64,000 nucleotides of DNA from JBMONI01 sp049324575. Lineage in GTDB: Bacteria; Omnitrophota; Omnitrophia; Omnitrophales; Aquincolibacteriaceae. Made by a program: the position numbers and the translations under genes. The stretch spans positions 97,964-161,963 of the forward strand of contig JBMONI010000004.1 in NCBI GenBank assembly GCA_049324575.1, written 5' to 3'. Position 1 is the stretch's first letter. The number at the start of each line of letters is the position of its first letter. Positions 8,394 to 17,265 of this stretch are shown piece by piece. The notes below the pieces were generated by a model. It made no database searches and was not told where the DNA came from. It worked only from the letters and a program-made list of their open reading frames with translations.

Positions 8394-9080
8394 TTAGCGC
8401 ACGATGCTGCGAACGAACGCATCGCTTGGGGCAAGGCCGCTGGACTGAAGGCTCTCGAGGGTCTTTTTCGCGGTCGTTTTGGATTCGAAGGCATTGGCGC
8501 AAACTTGATAGTACTCCCCGCTCGGAATGACAAAGCCGTCAAAACCTTTCTCTTCCAGTTTCTGGATCTGGCGGGTCGCGGCAGACTCGGTCTTGTAGGT
8601 CAGCACCTGGATCGTGTATTTGCCGTCCTGGCGGCGTTCTGTGATCGTGCGGGTCGCGCGCGTCGTCGTTGTTTCACTCTGGAAGGTCGTGACCACCCCA
8701 TCCCCGGGGATTGCCGGCGTTTCCGGTTCACGCACGGAGTCCCCGTCGATCTGGACCGCCGGCGCGGCGACCGGCTCGATCACATTGACGCGCATCGAGG
8801 CCAGGCCATCGACCTTGGCGCGGAGATCCTCGACCTGGGCCGTGTATTTGGCTTCGATCTTTTTCACCGTAGCCGCGGCGCCCTGTTTTCCGGCGTCATA
8901 GCCCGCCGAATAGACCCAGACCCCGGCGACCATAGCGCCGATTCCGAGAAAGAGAAGATGATCCAGCCGGAAGGTTAATGAAAAACGCTCGAAAAAAGGC
9001 GTTCGCGGGACCCCCATTTTCCGGGGCAAGCTGCTGGCAACATCAAAAAGATCGGCCTGGCGGCCACGTAAAATTTCCAT
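8394..9080 (-). CDS. SPOR-domain membrane protein
   Basis: 228-residue protein with a short cytoplasmic N-terminus, one membrane segment (about residues 40-57), a periplasmic linker with a coiled-coil-like stretch, and a C-terminal SPOR domain (about 150-228; starts YTIQVLTYKTESAA). SPOR domains bind denuded glycan strands at division septa. The protein may therefore localise to the divisome, although its gene sits with a glycosidase and signal peptidase instead of the division cluster. ATG 9080 overlaps the stop of the GH1 gene by 38 nt; M23 (9014) is an alternative start. The upstream ribosome site is poor for both. Confidence 0.85.
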   Translation of the reverse strand: MEILRGRQADLFDVASSLPRKMGVPRTPFFERFSLTFRLDHLLFLGIGAMVAGVWVYSAGYDAGKQGAAATVKKIEAKYTAQVEDLRAKVDGLASMRVNVIEPVAAPAVQIDGDSVREPETPAIPGDGVVTTFQSETTTTRATRTITERRQDGKYTIQVLTYKTESAATRQIQKLEEKGFDGFVIPSGEYYQVCANAFESKTTAKKTLESLQSSGLAPSDAFVRSIVR

Positions 9081-10362
9081 GGAATAATTTACGGCAAAGG
9101 TCGCTCAAAACATAAGCGCTTGGCCGCAATTTTCTTCCGAGGGTCTCGAAATCGATCTCCACAATCCCAAACCGGGGCCCAAACCCCTTGTCCCACTCGA
9201 AATTATCCAAAAGGGACCAATACAGATAACCGCCTACGGGAACCCCTTCCCGCATGGCCCTTTCGACCCATTCCAGATGCCCGCGGATATAGAGTTCGCG
9301 TTCCGCGTCGGTTTCCGTGCAAGTACCGTTCTCGGTGATCACGATCGGAAGTTTCATCCGCTTCAGTTTCTTCAGGAGCTTATAAAGCCCCTTCGGGAAG
9401 AATTCCCAGCCGAGCACGTTTTTCATGACCCCCGGCTCGGGAGGCTCATCGAGGCTGATCTCCCCGAACTGGCGCATTTGGCTCCACTCGACCATGCGGA
9501 TGCGGTGACGCATGTAATAGTTGAGGCCGATGAAATCGAGCGCGCCGCGGTGCGGCAGAAATTCGCAAAAACGGCCGGGAAAGAAAAGAAAGCCCGTCCA
9601 GACGGCCTGCAGGAAAAGCTCGTTGAAGAACCAGTGCCGGAGGCGCGTCACGAACCGGTCGGCCAGAGAACCGCGGCGGCTCGGCACCATATAGGTCATG
9701 TGCTTCGCCACGCTCACCCAAACGGGGCCCCAGCCCTGGATTTCATAGATCTCGTGGATCGCGCGGTAGGCCCGGACATGCGCCAGGATCATGGTCCGGA
9801 ACACCCGGGCCATTTCATCGATCGATTTGTGGCCGGGCGGCCAGACGCCGAGATAATAAGCGTGCGAAAGATAGACGACCGGTTCGTTGATCGTGATCCA
9901 GACGCGGACCTCGCGACCGAAGCGCAGGACGGCCCGGCGGACAAAGGCGGTGAAATCGTCGACGGCGGTTTCGGCGAGCCAGCCCCCTTTCCGGGCGAAC
10001 CAGACGGGATTGGTGAAATGGTGAAGGGTGACGATCGGTTCGATCCCACGCCGCCGGAGATCGGCCAGCATCTCGCCGTAGCGGCTCGCGGCCGCTTCGT
10101 CCCATTCGCCCTCCCGGGGTTCGAGACGGCTCCACTCGATCGAGAAACGGTAAGCGCTGTGCCCGAGCTTCTGGATCAGGTCGAAATCCTCGTGAAAGCG
10201 GTTCCAGTGGTCGCAGGCCGCGCCGGAATGATGTTTGACGCCGCCTTCGGTTTCCCATCCCCACCAGTCGTTATTGCGGTTATTGCCCTCGACCTGATGC
10301 GCGGCCGTGGCGCTCCCCCAAAGTTTCGGAAGCGGTGAGGCGGTCGGCAGGAACGGGCTCAT
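9043..10362 (-). CDS. Glycoside hydrolase family 1 beta-glycosidase
   Basis: 439-residue retaining beta-glycosidase, usual length for the family. The N-terminal WGSATAAHQVEG signature and both catalytic glutamates are present: acid/base E160 in ITINEP and nucleophile E344 in VITENG. HHFTNP at about 114-119 and the NYYMR motif also fit GH1. No signal peptide, so it is probably cytoplasmic. The exact sugar (glucoside, galactoside, phospho-sugar) cannot be read from the sequence. I start at ATG 10362, whose ATGA overlaps the lepB stop; an upstream in-frame ATG at 10443 would run 85 nt into lepB. Confidence 0.9.
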   Translation of the reverse strand: MSPFLPTASPLPKLWGSATAAHQVEGNNRNNDWWGWETEGGVKHHSGAACDHWNRFHEDFDLIQKLGHSAYRFSIEWSRLEPREGEWDEAAASRYGEMLADLRRRGIEPIVTLHHFTNPVWFARKGGWLAETAVDDFTAFVRRAVLRFGREVRVWITINEPVVYLSHAYYLGVWPPGHKSIDEMARVFRTMILAHVRAYRAIHEIYEIQGWGPVWVSVAKHMTYMVPSRRGSLADRFVTRLRHWFFNELFLQAVWTGFLFFPGRFCEFLPHRGALDFIGLNYYMRHRIRMVEWSQMRQFGEISLDEPPEPGVMKNVLGWEFFPKGLYKLLKKLKRMKLPIVITENGTCTETDAERELYIRGHLEWVERAMREGVPVGGYLYWSLLDNFEWDKGFGPRFGIVEIDFETLGRKLRPSAYVLSDLCRKLFHGNFTWPPGRSF

Positions 10363-11000
10363 TTCGCGAATTTGATCCTTGAAGGCGGCCACCAGATGAG
10401 GACGGCCTTGCCGATCACGTTCACGCGCGGAACGAAACCCCAATGGCGGCTGTCGGAAGATTGCGGCGAATTATCGCCCAGGACGAAAAAATTCCCCGCC
10501 GGGACCTTGAACTCGGTGTCGGCGCGGCCGTAGAGCCAGTCGCTGCGGTTGTAATAATAATGGTCCGCGAACGGCGGCTCCTGAAGCGCTTCGCCATTCA
10601 GATAGACGATCCCCTGCCGGATCGAGATCCGGTCGCCCGGAAGGCCGACCAGGCGCTTGACGAAATCCTTGCGCCGGTCGAAGGGATATTTGAAGACCAG
10701 GATGTCGCCGCGCTCGGGCTCGTGGAAGCGGTAGGAGATCTTGTTGACGAAGATGCGGTCCCCTTCCATGAAGGTCGGTTTCATCGAACCCGTGGGGATC
10801 TTGTAGGGACTCATCAGATAGGTCCGGATCACGATCGCAAGCAGGGCCGCGATCAGGAAAGGCTCGCCCCAGTTCTTCCACTTCAGATAGAGCCAGCGGC
10901 GGAAATCCCGGCGCATGGATTGCCAGTCCGCGATGACTTTTTCGCGGTAAAGGATCAAAAGCACGCACACGAGAACAGGGATCAGAATGCTCATCTTCAT
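10359..11000 (-). CDS. lepB: Signal peptidase I
   Basis: 213-residue membrane serine protease that removes signal peptides from exported proteins. One hydrophobic segment at 3-18 and a second at about 48-62 precede the catalytic region. The Ser72/Lys115 dyad is seen in PTGSMKPT and DFVKRLVGLPGD, and the box near the C-terminus reads GDNSPQSSDSRHWG. It overlaps the GH1 gene by 4 nt (ATGA). Many exported products in this window (Cys-rich proteins, BatD, the large exported protein) would be its clients. Confidence 0.95.
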   Translation of the reverse strand: MKMSILIPVLVCVLLILYREKVIADWQSMRRDFRRWLYLKWKNWGEPFLIAALLAIVIRTYLMSPYKIPTGSMKPTFMEGDRIFVNKISYRFHEPERGDILVFKYPFDRRKDFVKRLVGLPGDRISIRQGIVYLNGEALQEPPFADHYYYNRSDWLYGRADTEFKVPAGNFFVLGDNSPQSSDSRHWGFVPRVNVIGKAVLIWWPPSRIKFAK

Positions 11001-11070
11001 AAAAACCAGCGCCCTTCTTGTGGATTCACTTCCCGAACGTAAGTCGTCCTGTCACAAAAAAGCACCCAAC

Positions 11071-11091
11071 ATATCACCCCGGGGGTGATAT
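11071..11091. promoter_or_regulatory. 21-bp perfect palindrome between lepA and lepB
   Basis: ATATCACCCC, a single G, and GGGGTGATAT form a perfect inverted repeat in the 102-nt gap between lepA and lepB. On the minus strand a T6 run follows about 10 nt later, too far for a standard terminator. It could be a terminator for lepA or an operator for the lepB unit. Confidence 0.5.
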
Positions 11092-11102
11092 TAGGTTCGG
11101 GA

Positions 11103-12890
11103 CTATTCGTCGACCCGCAAGATCGAGATAAAAGCTTCCTGCGGCAGATCGATCTTGCCGATCTTTTTCATCCGCTTTTTGCCTTCTTTTTGCTTCTCCC
11201 AGAGTTTCCGCTTACGGGTAATGTCTCCGCCGTAGCATTTGCCGGTCACATTCTTCTTCAGCGGCGCGATCGATTCCCGCGCAATGATCCGGGCCCCGAC
11301 CGCCGCCTGGATCGACACCTCGAAAAGCTGGCGGTGGATCACTTTCCGCAGTTTCTCCACGAGCGTCTTTCCTCGGTGATACGCCTGCTCCTTGAACACG
11401 ATACTGGACAGCGCATCCACCGGCGAACCGTTCACCAGGATATCGAGCTTCACGAGCAGCGAGGCCCGGTGGCCGATAAAATCATAGTTCAGCGACCCGT
11501 AGCCGGCCGTCATCGATTTGATCTTGTCATAAAAATCCATCAGGACCTCCGCGAACGGGATCTCGTAGGTGAGCATCACGCGCTCCGTGTCGAGATACTC
11601 GGTGCTGATATAGGTCCCGCGCCGGTCCTGGCAAAGCTGCATGATGGACCCCAGGTTCGCCGCCGGGATCATGATGTGGATCTTGATATACGGCTCCTCG
11701 ATCCGCTCGATCTCCTGCACCGGCGGAAGCCGCGTCGGACTTTCGATAAAGAACGGCTCGCCCGTCTTCGGCACCACGCGGTAGACCACGTTCGGCGCGG
11801 TAATGATGAGCTCCAGGTTGAACTCCCGCTCGAGGCGCTCTTTGCTGATATCCATGTGGAGAAGTCCCAGGAACCCGCAGCGAAAGCCGTGCCCGAGCGA
11901 ATCCGAGGACTCGGGCTCGTACTGGAAGGACGAATCGTTCAGGCGCAGTTTCCCGAGCGCGTCGCGCAAAAGCGGAAAATCCTTTTCTGCGATCGGATAC
12001 AATCCGCAAAAGACCATCGGCTTTACGTCCTGATACCCCTCGAGCGGCTTCGCCGCCGGCCGCTCCACCAGCGTCACCGTATCGCCGATCTTCACGTCCG
12101 CGATATCCTTGATCCCGGCCACGAGGTACCCGACCTCCCCTTGCGCCAGCTCCGCCACAGGCTCCGGATTCGGATTGAAGATCCCGATCTCTTCGACCTC
12201 ATAACGCCCCCGGCTGTTCATCATCAGGACCGCATCGTGAAGTTTCACCCGCCCGTCCACCACGCGCACATACACGATCACCCCTTGGTAAATGTCGTAT
12301 TTCGAGTCAAAGATCAGGGCCTTGAGCGGCGCCTCGATCTCTCCCTTGGGCGGCGGCACTCGCTCAATGATCGCGTTCAAAACGCCCCCTGCCCCTTCGC
12401 CCGACTTTGCGCTCACCGCAATCACAGTCTTTTCCTCGACGCCGAGGAATCTCGCGATCTCCCCGCGAACCTTGTCCGGATAAGAGGTCGGCAGATCGAT
12501 CTTCGTAACGACCGGGATGATCTCGAGATTGCGGTCGAGTGCCAAATAAAGATTGGTCACTGTCTGCGCCTGGATCCCCTGGCTTGCATCCACCAGCAGC
12601 AGGACGCCCTCGCAGGCCGCCAGGCTCTTGGAAACTTCGTAAGTAAAGTCGATATGGCCCGGCGTATCGATGAGGTTGAGGATATAGTCCTTGTGACGGA
12701 TCCGGACCGCGCGGGCCTTGATCGTGATTCCCCGTTCGCGCTCCAGATCCATATCATCGAGAATCTGGTCACGAAACTCGCGCTTCGAGATCGCCCCCGT
12801 ATCGAGGAGCAGACGGTCGGCCAGGGTCGACTTGCCGTGATCGATGTGCGCGATAATGGAAAAATTCCGGATCTTTTGCGGGTCGGTCAT
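11103..12890 (-). CDS. lepA: Elongation factor 4 (LepA) GTPase
   Basis: 595-residue ribosome-associated GTPase that back-translocates or remodels stalled ribosomes. The G1 motif AHIDHGKST (14-22), DTPGHIDF and TKIDLP are present. The LepA-specific C-terminal domain contains ISRE/ITRKRKLWEKQKEGKKRMK. The start is ATG 12890, whose ATGA overlaps the rpe stop; an upstream ATG would add 38 residues lying wholly inside rpe. Length and motifs separate it from EF-G. Confidence 0.97.
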   Translation of the reverse strand: MTDPQKIRNFSIIAHIDHGKSTLADRLLLDTGAISKREFRDQILDDMDLERERGITIKARAVRIRHKDYILNLIDTPGHIDFTYEVSKSLAACEGVLLLVDASQGIQAQTVTNLYLALDRNLEIIPVVTKIDLPTSYPDKVRGEIARFLGVEEKTVIAVSAKSGEGAGGVLNAIIERVPPPKGEIEAPLKALIFDSKYDIYQGVIVYVRVVDGRVKLHDAVLMMNSRGRYEVEEIGIFNPNPEPVAELAQGEVGYLVAGIKDIADVKIGDTVTLVERPAAKPLEGYQDVKPMVFCGLYPIAEKDFPLLRDALGKLRLNDSSFQYEPESSDSLGHGFRCGFLGLLHMDISKERLEREFNLELIITAPNVVYRVVPKTGEPFFIESPTRLPPVQEIERIEEPYIKIHIMIPAANLGSIMQLCQDRRGTYISTEYLDTERVMLTYEIPFAEVLMDFYDKIKSMTAGYGSLNYDFIGHRASLLVKLDILVNGSPVDALSSIVFKEQAYHRGKTLVEKLRKVIHRQLFEVSIQAAVGARIIARESIAPLKKNVTGKCYGGDITRKRKLWEKQKEGKKRMKKIGKIDLPQEAFISILRVDE

Positions 12891-13549
12891 GAGGGCTTCA
12901 TCGCCTCTTCCCGCAGTTCCCGGATCGCCTTCGCGCGGTCCTTCAGGCCGAACACCGAAGTCCCGGCCACGAGGATATTCGCACCGGCCCCGGCAACCTT
13001 CCATCCCGTTCCGGGATTGATCCCGCCGTCGACCGCGATGTCGCCCGGAAAATGCGCCCGGATCTCGGCGATCTTCGGCACGACGCCCTCCATGAACGAC
13101 TGCCCGCCGAAACCCGGCTCCACGGTCATGACCAGGACAAGATCAACCAGGCCCAGGTAAGGTTCGATCGCCTTCGCGGGGGTTTGGGGCCGAAGCGAGA
13201 TGCCGGCCTTGACGCCCCGTTTTCGGATTGCTTGGAGAGTTCCGAGAGTATCTTTGGACGCTTCGACGTGGATCGTGATCCAGTCGGCCCCGGCCTGGAT
13301 GAACTCCTCGACATAACGGACCGGCTCATCGATCATCAGATGCACATCGAGCGGAAGCTTCGTCGCCTGGCGCATGGCCTTGACCCCAAGCGGACCGATC
13401 GTGATATTCGGCACAAAATGCCCGTCCATTACATCGACGTGGATGAGGTCGGCGCCCCCCTTTTCAACGTCACGGATCTCCTCCGCCAGTTTCGAGAAAT
13501 CGGCCGAAAGCACGCTCGGCGCGACCAGGATCTTTCTGCGTTCCGTCAT
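12887..13549 (-). CDS. rpe: Ribulose-phosphate 3-epimerase
   Basis: 220-residue TIM-barrel metalloenzyme interconverting ribulose-5-phosphate and xylulose-5-phosphate in the pentose phosphate pathway. Family signatures are visible: HVDVMDGHFVPN with metal-binding His and Asp (about 38-49), HLMIDEP, VMTVEPGFGGQSF and AVDGGINPGT. Full length. Overlaps lepA by 4 nt and lies 7 nt after the M16 peptidase gene. Confidence 0.96.
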   Translation of the reverse strand: MTERRKILVAPSVLSADFSKLAEEIRDVEKGGADLIHVDVMDGHFVPNITIGPLGVKAMRQATKLPLDVHLMIDEPVRYVEEFIQAGADWITIHVEASKDTLGTLQAIRKRGVKAGISLRPQTPAKAIEPYLGLVDLVLVMTVEPGFGGQSFMEGVVPKIAEIRAHFPGDIAVDGGINPGTGWKVAGAGANILVAGTSVFGLKDRAKAIRELREEAMKPS

Positions 13550-13556
13550 GATCTCC

Positions 13557-14825
13557 TTACCCTTTCAGCGCGGCTACAGCCCGCCCGATCGTATCCACTT
13601 TGGGACCGAGGACCGCCATCCGCATTTGCCGTTTGGTGAACATCGCGCGAGCCAGCCTCCGGATGCCGGCGGGGCTCACGCAGGACACAATCTTACGTAT
13701 CTTTTCAGGCTCATGCAACTTTTCCTCGTACAGAACTTTTTCCCCGAGCCACAGGGCATGCTCCAAGGTGTCTTCGAGCACGAAATCGAGTTGCCCGAGC
13801 AGATAGTCCTTCGCGCGCCTGAGTTCGGCTCCCGGGACAGGCTCCCGGGCGATCCTCCGGAGCTCCTCCCAGACGACCCGCACCGCATCCTTGGCTTTGT
13901 CCTTTTCCACACCGCCATAGACCGTAAAAAGACCGGTCTCCTCAAAAAACTGGACCTGGGTACGGATATCATAGGCCAGGCCGCGTTTCTCCCGGACCTC
14001 TTCGAAAAGACGGCTCGACATATTCGCCCCCAAGAGCACGTGCAAGACCTGGGACAGGTAACGGTCGTGGTGATGTTTGGAAACTCCCGGAAAGGCCATC
14101 ACGAAATGAATCTGTCCGATCTTCTTCGGGACCAGCCGGGGCCGGCGGGCCCCTTTGACGGATCGGGCCGATTCAAAGCCCGGGATCCCGGGCTTCCGAA
14201 GTCCTGCGAAAGCTTCCCGCGCCCAGCGCAAAGCCTGCCGGTGGCCGACATTCCCAGAGAACCCGATGACCAGGTTGCGCGGTTGATAGCGAAGCGCTTG
14301 GTACGCCTTGAGATCGCCGTCCCCGATCCCCGAAACGCTTTCGATCTCGCCGGCGATGGGCCGGCCGAGCGGATGCGCGGGCCAAACCACTTCTCCGATC
14401 ATTTCCTGGACATAGGCGGAAGGCTGATCGCGATACATTTTGATCTCCTCCAGGATCACCCCCCGCTCTTTCTCGACCTCCTGCGGATCGAGAAGCGGCT
14501 CGGCCACCATGTCCGCCAGAACGCCGAACGCGTTCCCAGCATCTTCGGCCCGCACCTTGGCGTAATAACAGGTCGATTCCTCGCCGGTATAAGCGTTGAG
14601 AAGCCCGCCCGAACCTTCGATCGATTCCTTGATCTCGCGCGCGGTCCGGGTCCGCGTGCCTTTGAAGACCATATGCTCGAGAAAATGGGAGATCCCAGCG
14701 AGTTTTTGGGATTCATAGCGGGACCCGGTCCGGACCCAGATCGCAACGGTCGCTGACCGCCGGTCCTTCATGGGGACCGTAAAAACCTTGGTGCCGCTGG
14801 GAAGTTCGGAACATTCGTAGTGCAC
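13557..14825 (-). CDS. M16-family zinc metallopeptidase (insulinase-like)
   Basis: 422-residue peptidase of the M16 (PqqL/mitochondrial processing peptidase) family. The inverted zinc motif HFLEH is at 47-51, and the downstream VEKERGVILEEI helix supplies the third metal ligand. A second inactive-type domain fills about 190-400. No signal peptide is seen. The start is GTG 14825, preceded by GGGCGGG; it lies 4 nt after the ruvX stop, whereas any upstream start lies inside ruvX. Often found in this kind of housekeeping cluster; its substrates are unknown. Confidence 0.9.
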   Translation of the reverse strand: MHYECSELPSGTKVFTVPMKDRRSATVAIWVRTGSRYESQKLAGISHFLEHMVFKGTRTRTAREIKESIEGSGGLLNAYTGEESTCYYAKVRAEDAGNAFGVLADMVAEPLLDPQEVEKERGVILEEIKMYRDQPSAYVQEMIGEVVWPAHPLGRPIAGEIESVSGIGDGDLKAYQALRYQPRNLVIGFSGNVGHRQALRWAREAFAGLRKPGIPGFESARSVKGARRPRLVPKKIGQIHFVMAFPGVSKHHHDRYLSQVLHVLLGANMSSRLFEEVREKRGLAYDIRTQVQFFEETGLFTVYGGVEKDKAKDAVRVVWEELRRIAREPVPGAELRRAKDYLLGQLDFVLEDTLEHALWLGEKVLYEEKLHEPEKIRKIVSCVSPAGIRRLARAMFTKRQMRMAVLGPKVDTIGRAVAALKG

Positions 14826-14829
14826 GGCT

Positions 14830-15267
14830 TTATCCCGCCCGGTTCCGGAAGTGGTCGATATAGTTCTGGAGGATCCGCTGGGCCGCGAGCTTGTCACGGA
14901 CTTCCCGCCGCTTCGTTTGGCTCATGCCCGACGCGAGCAGCACGCGGTCCGCTTCGCCCGAGCTAAGGCGCTCATCCCACAGGACCCATTCGCACGGGAC
15001 CGCCACCTTGAGACGTTCGACCTCTTCCATGACGTGTTTTGCCGCGATCGAAACTTCACCTTTGAGGGAGACCGGAAGCCCGACGACGATGCGGGAAACC
15101 GCATAATCGGCGCAGATCTGCTGGAGGGACCGGATCAAAGCGGGACGGTTCCCCGCCTCAAGGACCGCATGGGGCGTCGCAACCCCGAGAGACGTTTCAG
15201 CCAAAGCGATCCCGGCGCGCTTCGTCCCGAGATCCAGCCCAAGCCAGTGTGCCATGCCCGCGCTCAC
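14830..15267 (-). CDS. ruvX: Putative pre-16S rRNA nuclease / Holliday junction resolvase YqgF
   Basis: 145-residue RNase H-fold protein of the YqgF/RuvX family, implicated in 16S rRNA 5'-end maturation. The catalytic Asp lies in LGLDLGTKRAGIAL (about 9-22); VVGLPVSLKGE and the ERLSS-type box are present. The GTG at 15267 overlaps the trpA stop as GTGA. An ATG four codons later (15255) is an equally plausible start. Confidence 0.93.
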   Translation of the reverse strand: MSAGMAHWLGLDLGTKRAGIALAETSLGVATPHAVLEAGNRPALIRSLQQICADYAVSRIVVGLPVSLKGEVSIAAKHVMEEVERLKVAVPCEWVLWDERLSSGEADRVLLASGMSQTKRREVRDKLAAQRILQNYIDHFRNRAG

Positions 15268-16064
15268 CGCCGTTTGACGGCATCGAGCATGTTTTTGACA
15301 AAGCGCAAAGCGCGATCACAGCCGGCGCGTCCCTTCTGGAGTTCGCGGATGATCGCACTGCCCACGATCACGCCATCCGCCGCGCGGGAGAGAACGGCCG
15401 CCTGGACCGGGTCGGAGACGCCGAAACCGATCAGGATCGGAAGTCGGATGACGCGGCGGAGTTCACGCGACCGCCTCTCCACTTCGTCCGATAAGGTCTT
15501 CCGGGCCCCGGTCACGCCGCGGACGGAAACGTAGTAGATAAAACCCCGCGAAAGCTTTCCGATCCGTCCGGCCCTGGCCCTGTCAGTCGTCGGAGAAACG
15601 AGAAAAACCATCGGAAATCCCCGCCGCTGGCAGGCTTGGCGGAATCCGGCTTCTTCTTCGATCGGGAGGTCCGGGATCAAGACCCCGTCGAATCCCGCCG
15701 CCTGGGCGTCGCGAAGGAATTTCTTTTCACCGTAATGGAAAATCGGATTCAGGTATCCGAAAAAGACGATCGGAATCGTGACACCGTCCGCGCGAAGTCT
15801 TTTGACAAGGGAAAAAGCGTCCCTGAGGCGAACACCGCGCCGAAGGGCCGCTTCGGAAGAAGCCTGGATGGTCGGTCCGTCGGCCAGCGGGTCCGAAAAA
15901 GGAAAACCGAGCTCGATGATATCGACACCCATCGCGTCGAATTCGCGGATGAGCCGCTCGGTCGTCCGCAGGTTCGGGAACCCGAGTGTAAGGAACGCGC
16001 AGAAAAGTTTTTGCCGGCGCCGGAGGACCTTGCGGATCCGTTGGCTCAGACGGTCAGGCTTCAT
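15264..16064 (-). CDS. trpA: Tryptophan synthase alpha chain
   Basis: 266-residue TIM-barrel subunit that cleaves indole-3-glycerol phosphate to indole for TrpB. Catalytic Glu51 is in ELGFPFSDPLADGP, and the second catalytic Asp is in LIPDLPIEE. GSAIIREL near the C-terminus belongs to the phosphate site. It overlaps trpB by 11 nt. Only trpBA are here; no other trp gene or leader peptide is linked. Confidence 0.96.
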   Translation of the reverse strand: MKPDRLSQRIRKVLRRRQKLFCAFLTLGFPNLRTTERLIREFDAMGVDIIELGFPFSDPLADGPTIQASSEAALRRGVRLRDAFSLVKRLRADGVTIPIVFFGYLNPIFHYGEKKFLRDAQAAGFDGVLIPDLPIEEEAGFRQACQRRGFPMVFLVSPTTDRARAGRIGKLSRGFIYYVSVRGVTGARKTLSDEVERRSRELRRVIRLPILIGFGVSDPVQAAVLSRAADGVIVGSAIIRELQKGRAGCDRALRFVKNMLDAVKRR

Positions 16065-17265
16065 AGCGTATCCATTTCCGGATCGTGTCGATATCCTTGT
16101 CCCCCCGTCCTGAAAGACAGAGCACGACCGTTTCGCCCCGGCGCGTCCGGGGCATCCATTTCTTCAAATAGCCGAGCGCATGCGCCGGCTCAAGCGCCGG
16201 AAGGATCCCTTCCAGTTGGGTAAGAAGCTGAAATCCTGCGAGCGCTTCCCGGTCGGTCACCGCTACGTAGCGCACCCGCCCCGAATCCTTGAGGTACGAA
16301 TGCTCCGGACCGACCGAAGGATAATCGAGCCCGGCCGAGACCGAATGCGCGAGCTGAACTTGCCCATCGGCATTTTGCAGAAGATAGCTTTTCATCCCGT
16401 GCAGGATCCCCGGACTGCCTTTGGTCAGGGTCGCCGCGTGTTCCTTGGTCCCCACTCCTTTCCCGGCCGCCTCGACCCCCAGCATGCGGACCGAGCGGTC
16501 TTTGAGAAAAGGATAAAAGAAACCGATCGCATTGCTTCCGCCTCCGACACAGGCGATCAGGTAATCCGGAAGTCCCCCGATCTTCTGGAGGCAATCCCGC
16601 CGCGTTTCGTGCCCGATCACACACTGAAAATCCCGCACGATCTTGGGATAAGGATGGGGGCCGACCACGGAGCCGATGAGATAATGCGTATCTTCCACAT
16701 TCGTCACCCAGTCGCGGATCGCTTCATTGGTAGCGTCCTTCAGGGTCTTGGACCCCGATTTCACCGGAATCACTTCCGCTCCAAGCAGTTTCATTTTATA
16801 GACGTTCAAGGCCTGACGGGCAATATCGACTTCCCCCATATAGACGGCGCATTTGAGACCGAAAACCGCCGCGGCCGTCGCGGACGCCACGCCGTGCTGG
16901 CCCGCTCCGGTCTCGGCGATGATCCTCTGCTTCCCGAGCCGCTTGGCAAGGAACGCCTGCGCGATCGTGTTGTTGATCTTGTGCGCGCCAGTATGACAGA
17001 GATCCTCCCTCTTGATGAGGATCCGCGCCCGGCCGAAATGTCCGGTCAAATGCCGCGCCTCATAAAGCGGGGTCGGACGTCCGGCATAATCCCGCAGGTA
17101 CGTTTCGAGTTCACGCTGGGCCCGGCGGTCCTTCCGGAACGCCTGGTAGGCTTTTTCAAGCTCGGCCAGCGCACGCATCAGGGTCTCCGGGACATATTTC
17201 CCCCCGAAGATCCCGAAATGGCCTTGCCGGTCCGGCAAAAGATTTTGAGATCGTTTTTGTTTCAT
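16054..17265 (-). CDS. trpB: Tryptophan synthase beta chain
   Basis: 403-residue PLP enzyme joining indole and serine to tryptophan. The Schiff-base lysine K96 lies in HTGAHKINN; the phosphate loop GGGSNAIG is present. The start is ATG 17265, whose ATGA overlaps the stop of the TPR-SH3 gene. An earlier in-frame ATG would lie inside that gene. It is translationally coupled to an unrelated envelope gene, so it probably has no trp-specific control at this site. Confidence 0.97.
   Translation of the reverse strand: MKQKRSQNLLPDRQGHFGIFGGKYVPETLMRALAELEKAYQAFRKDRRAQRELETYLRDYAGRPTPLYEARHLTGHFGRARILIKREDLCHTGAHKINNTIAQAFLAKRLGKQRIIAETGAGQHGVASATAAAVFGLKCAVYMGEVDIARQALNVYKMKLLGAEVIPVKSGSKTLKDATNEAIRDWVTNVEDTHYLIGSVVGPHPYPKIVRDFQCVIGHETRRDCLQKIGGLPDYLIACVGGGSNAIGFFYPFLKDRSVRMLGVEAAGKGVGTKEHAATLTKGSPGILHGMKSYLLQNADGQVQLAHSVSAGLDYPSVGPEHSYLKDSGRVRYVAVTDREALAGFQLLTQLEGILPALEPAHALGYLKKWMPRTRRGETVVLCLSGRGDKDIDTIRKWIRYEA

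Noticed and set aside
11085..13160. 691-codon open frame on the plus strand opposite lepA
   Set aside because: Exact antisense of lepA and rpe, whose motifs are certain; the product is His/Arg/Asp-rich without any family pattern.
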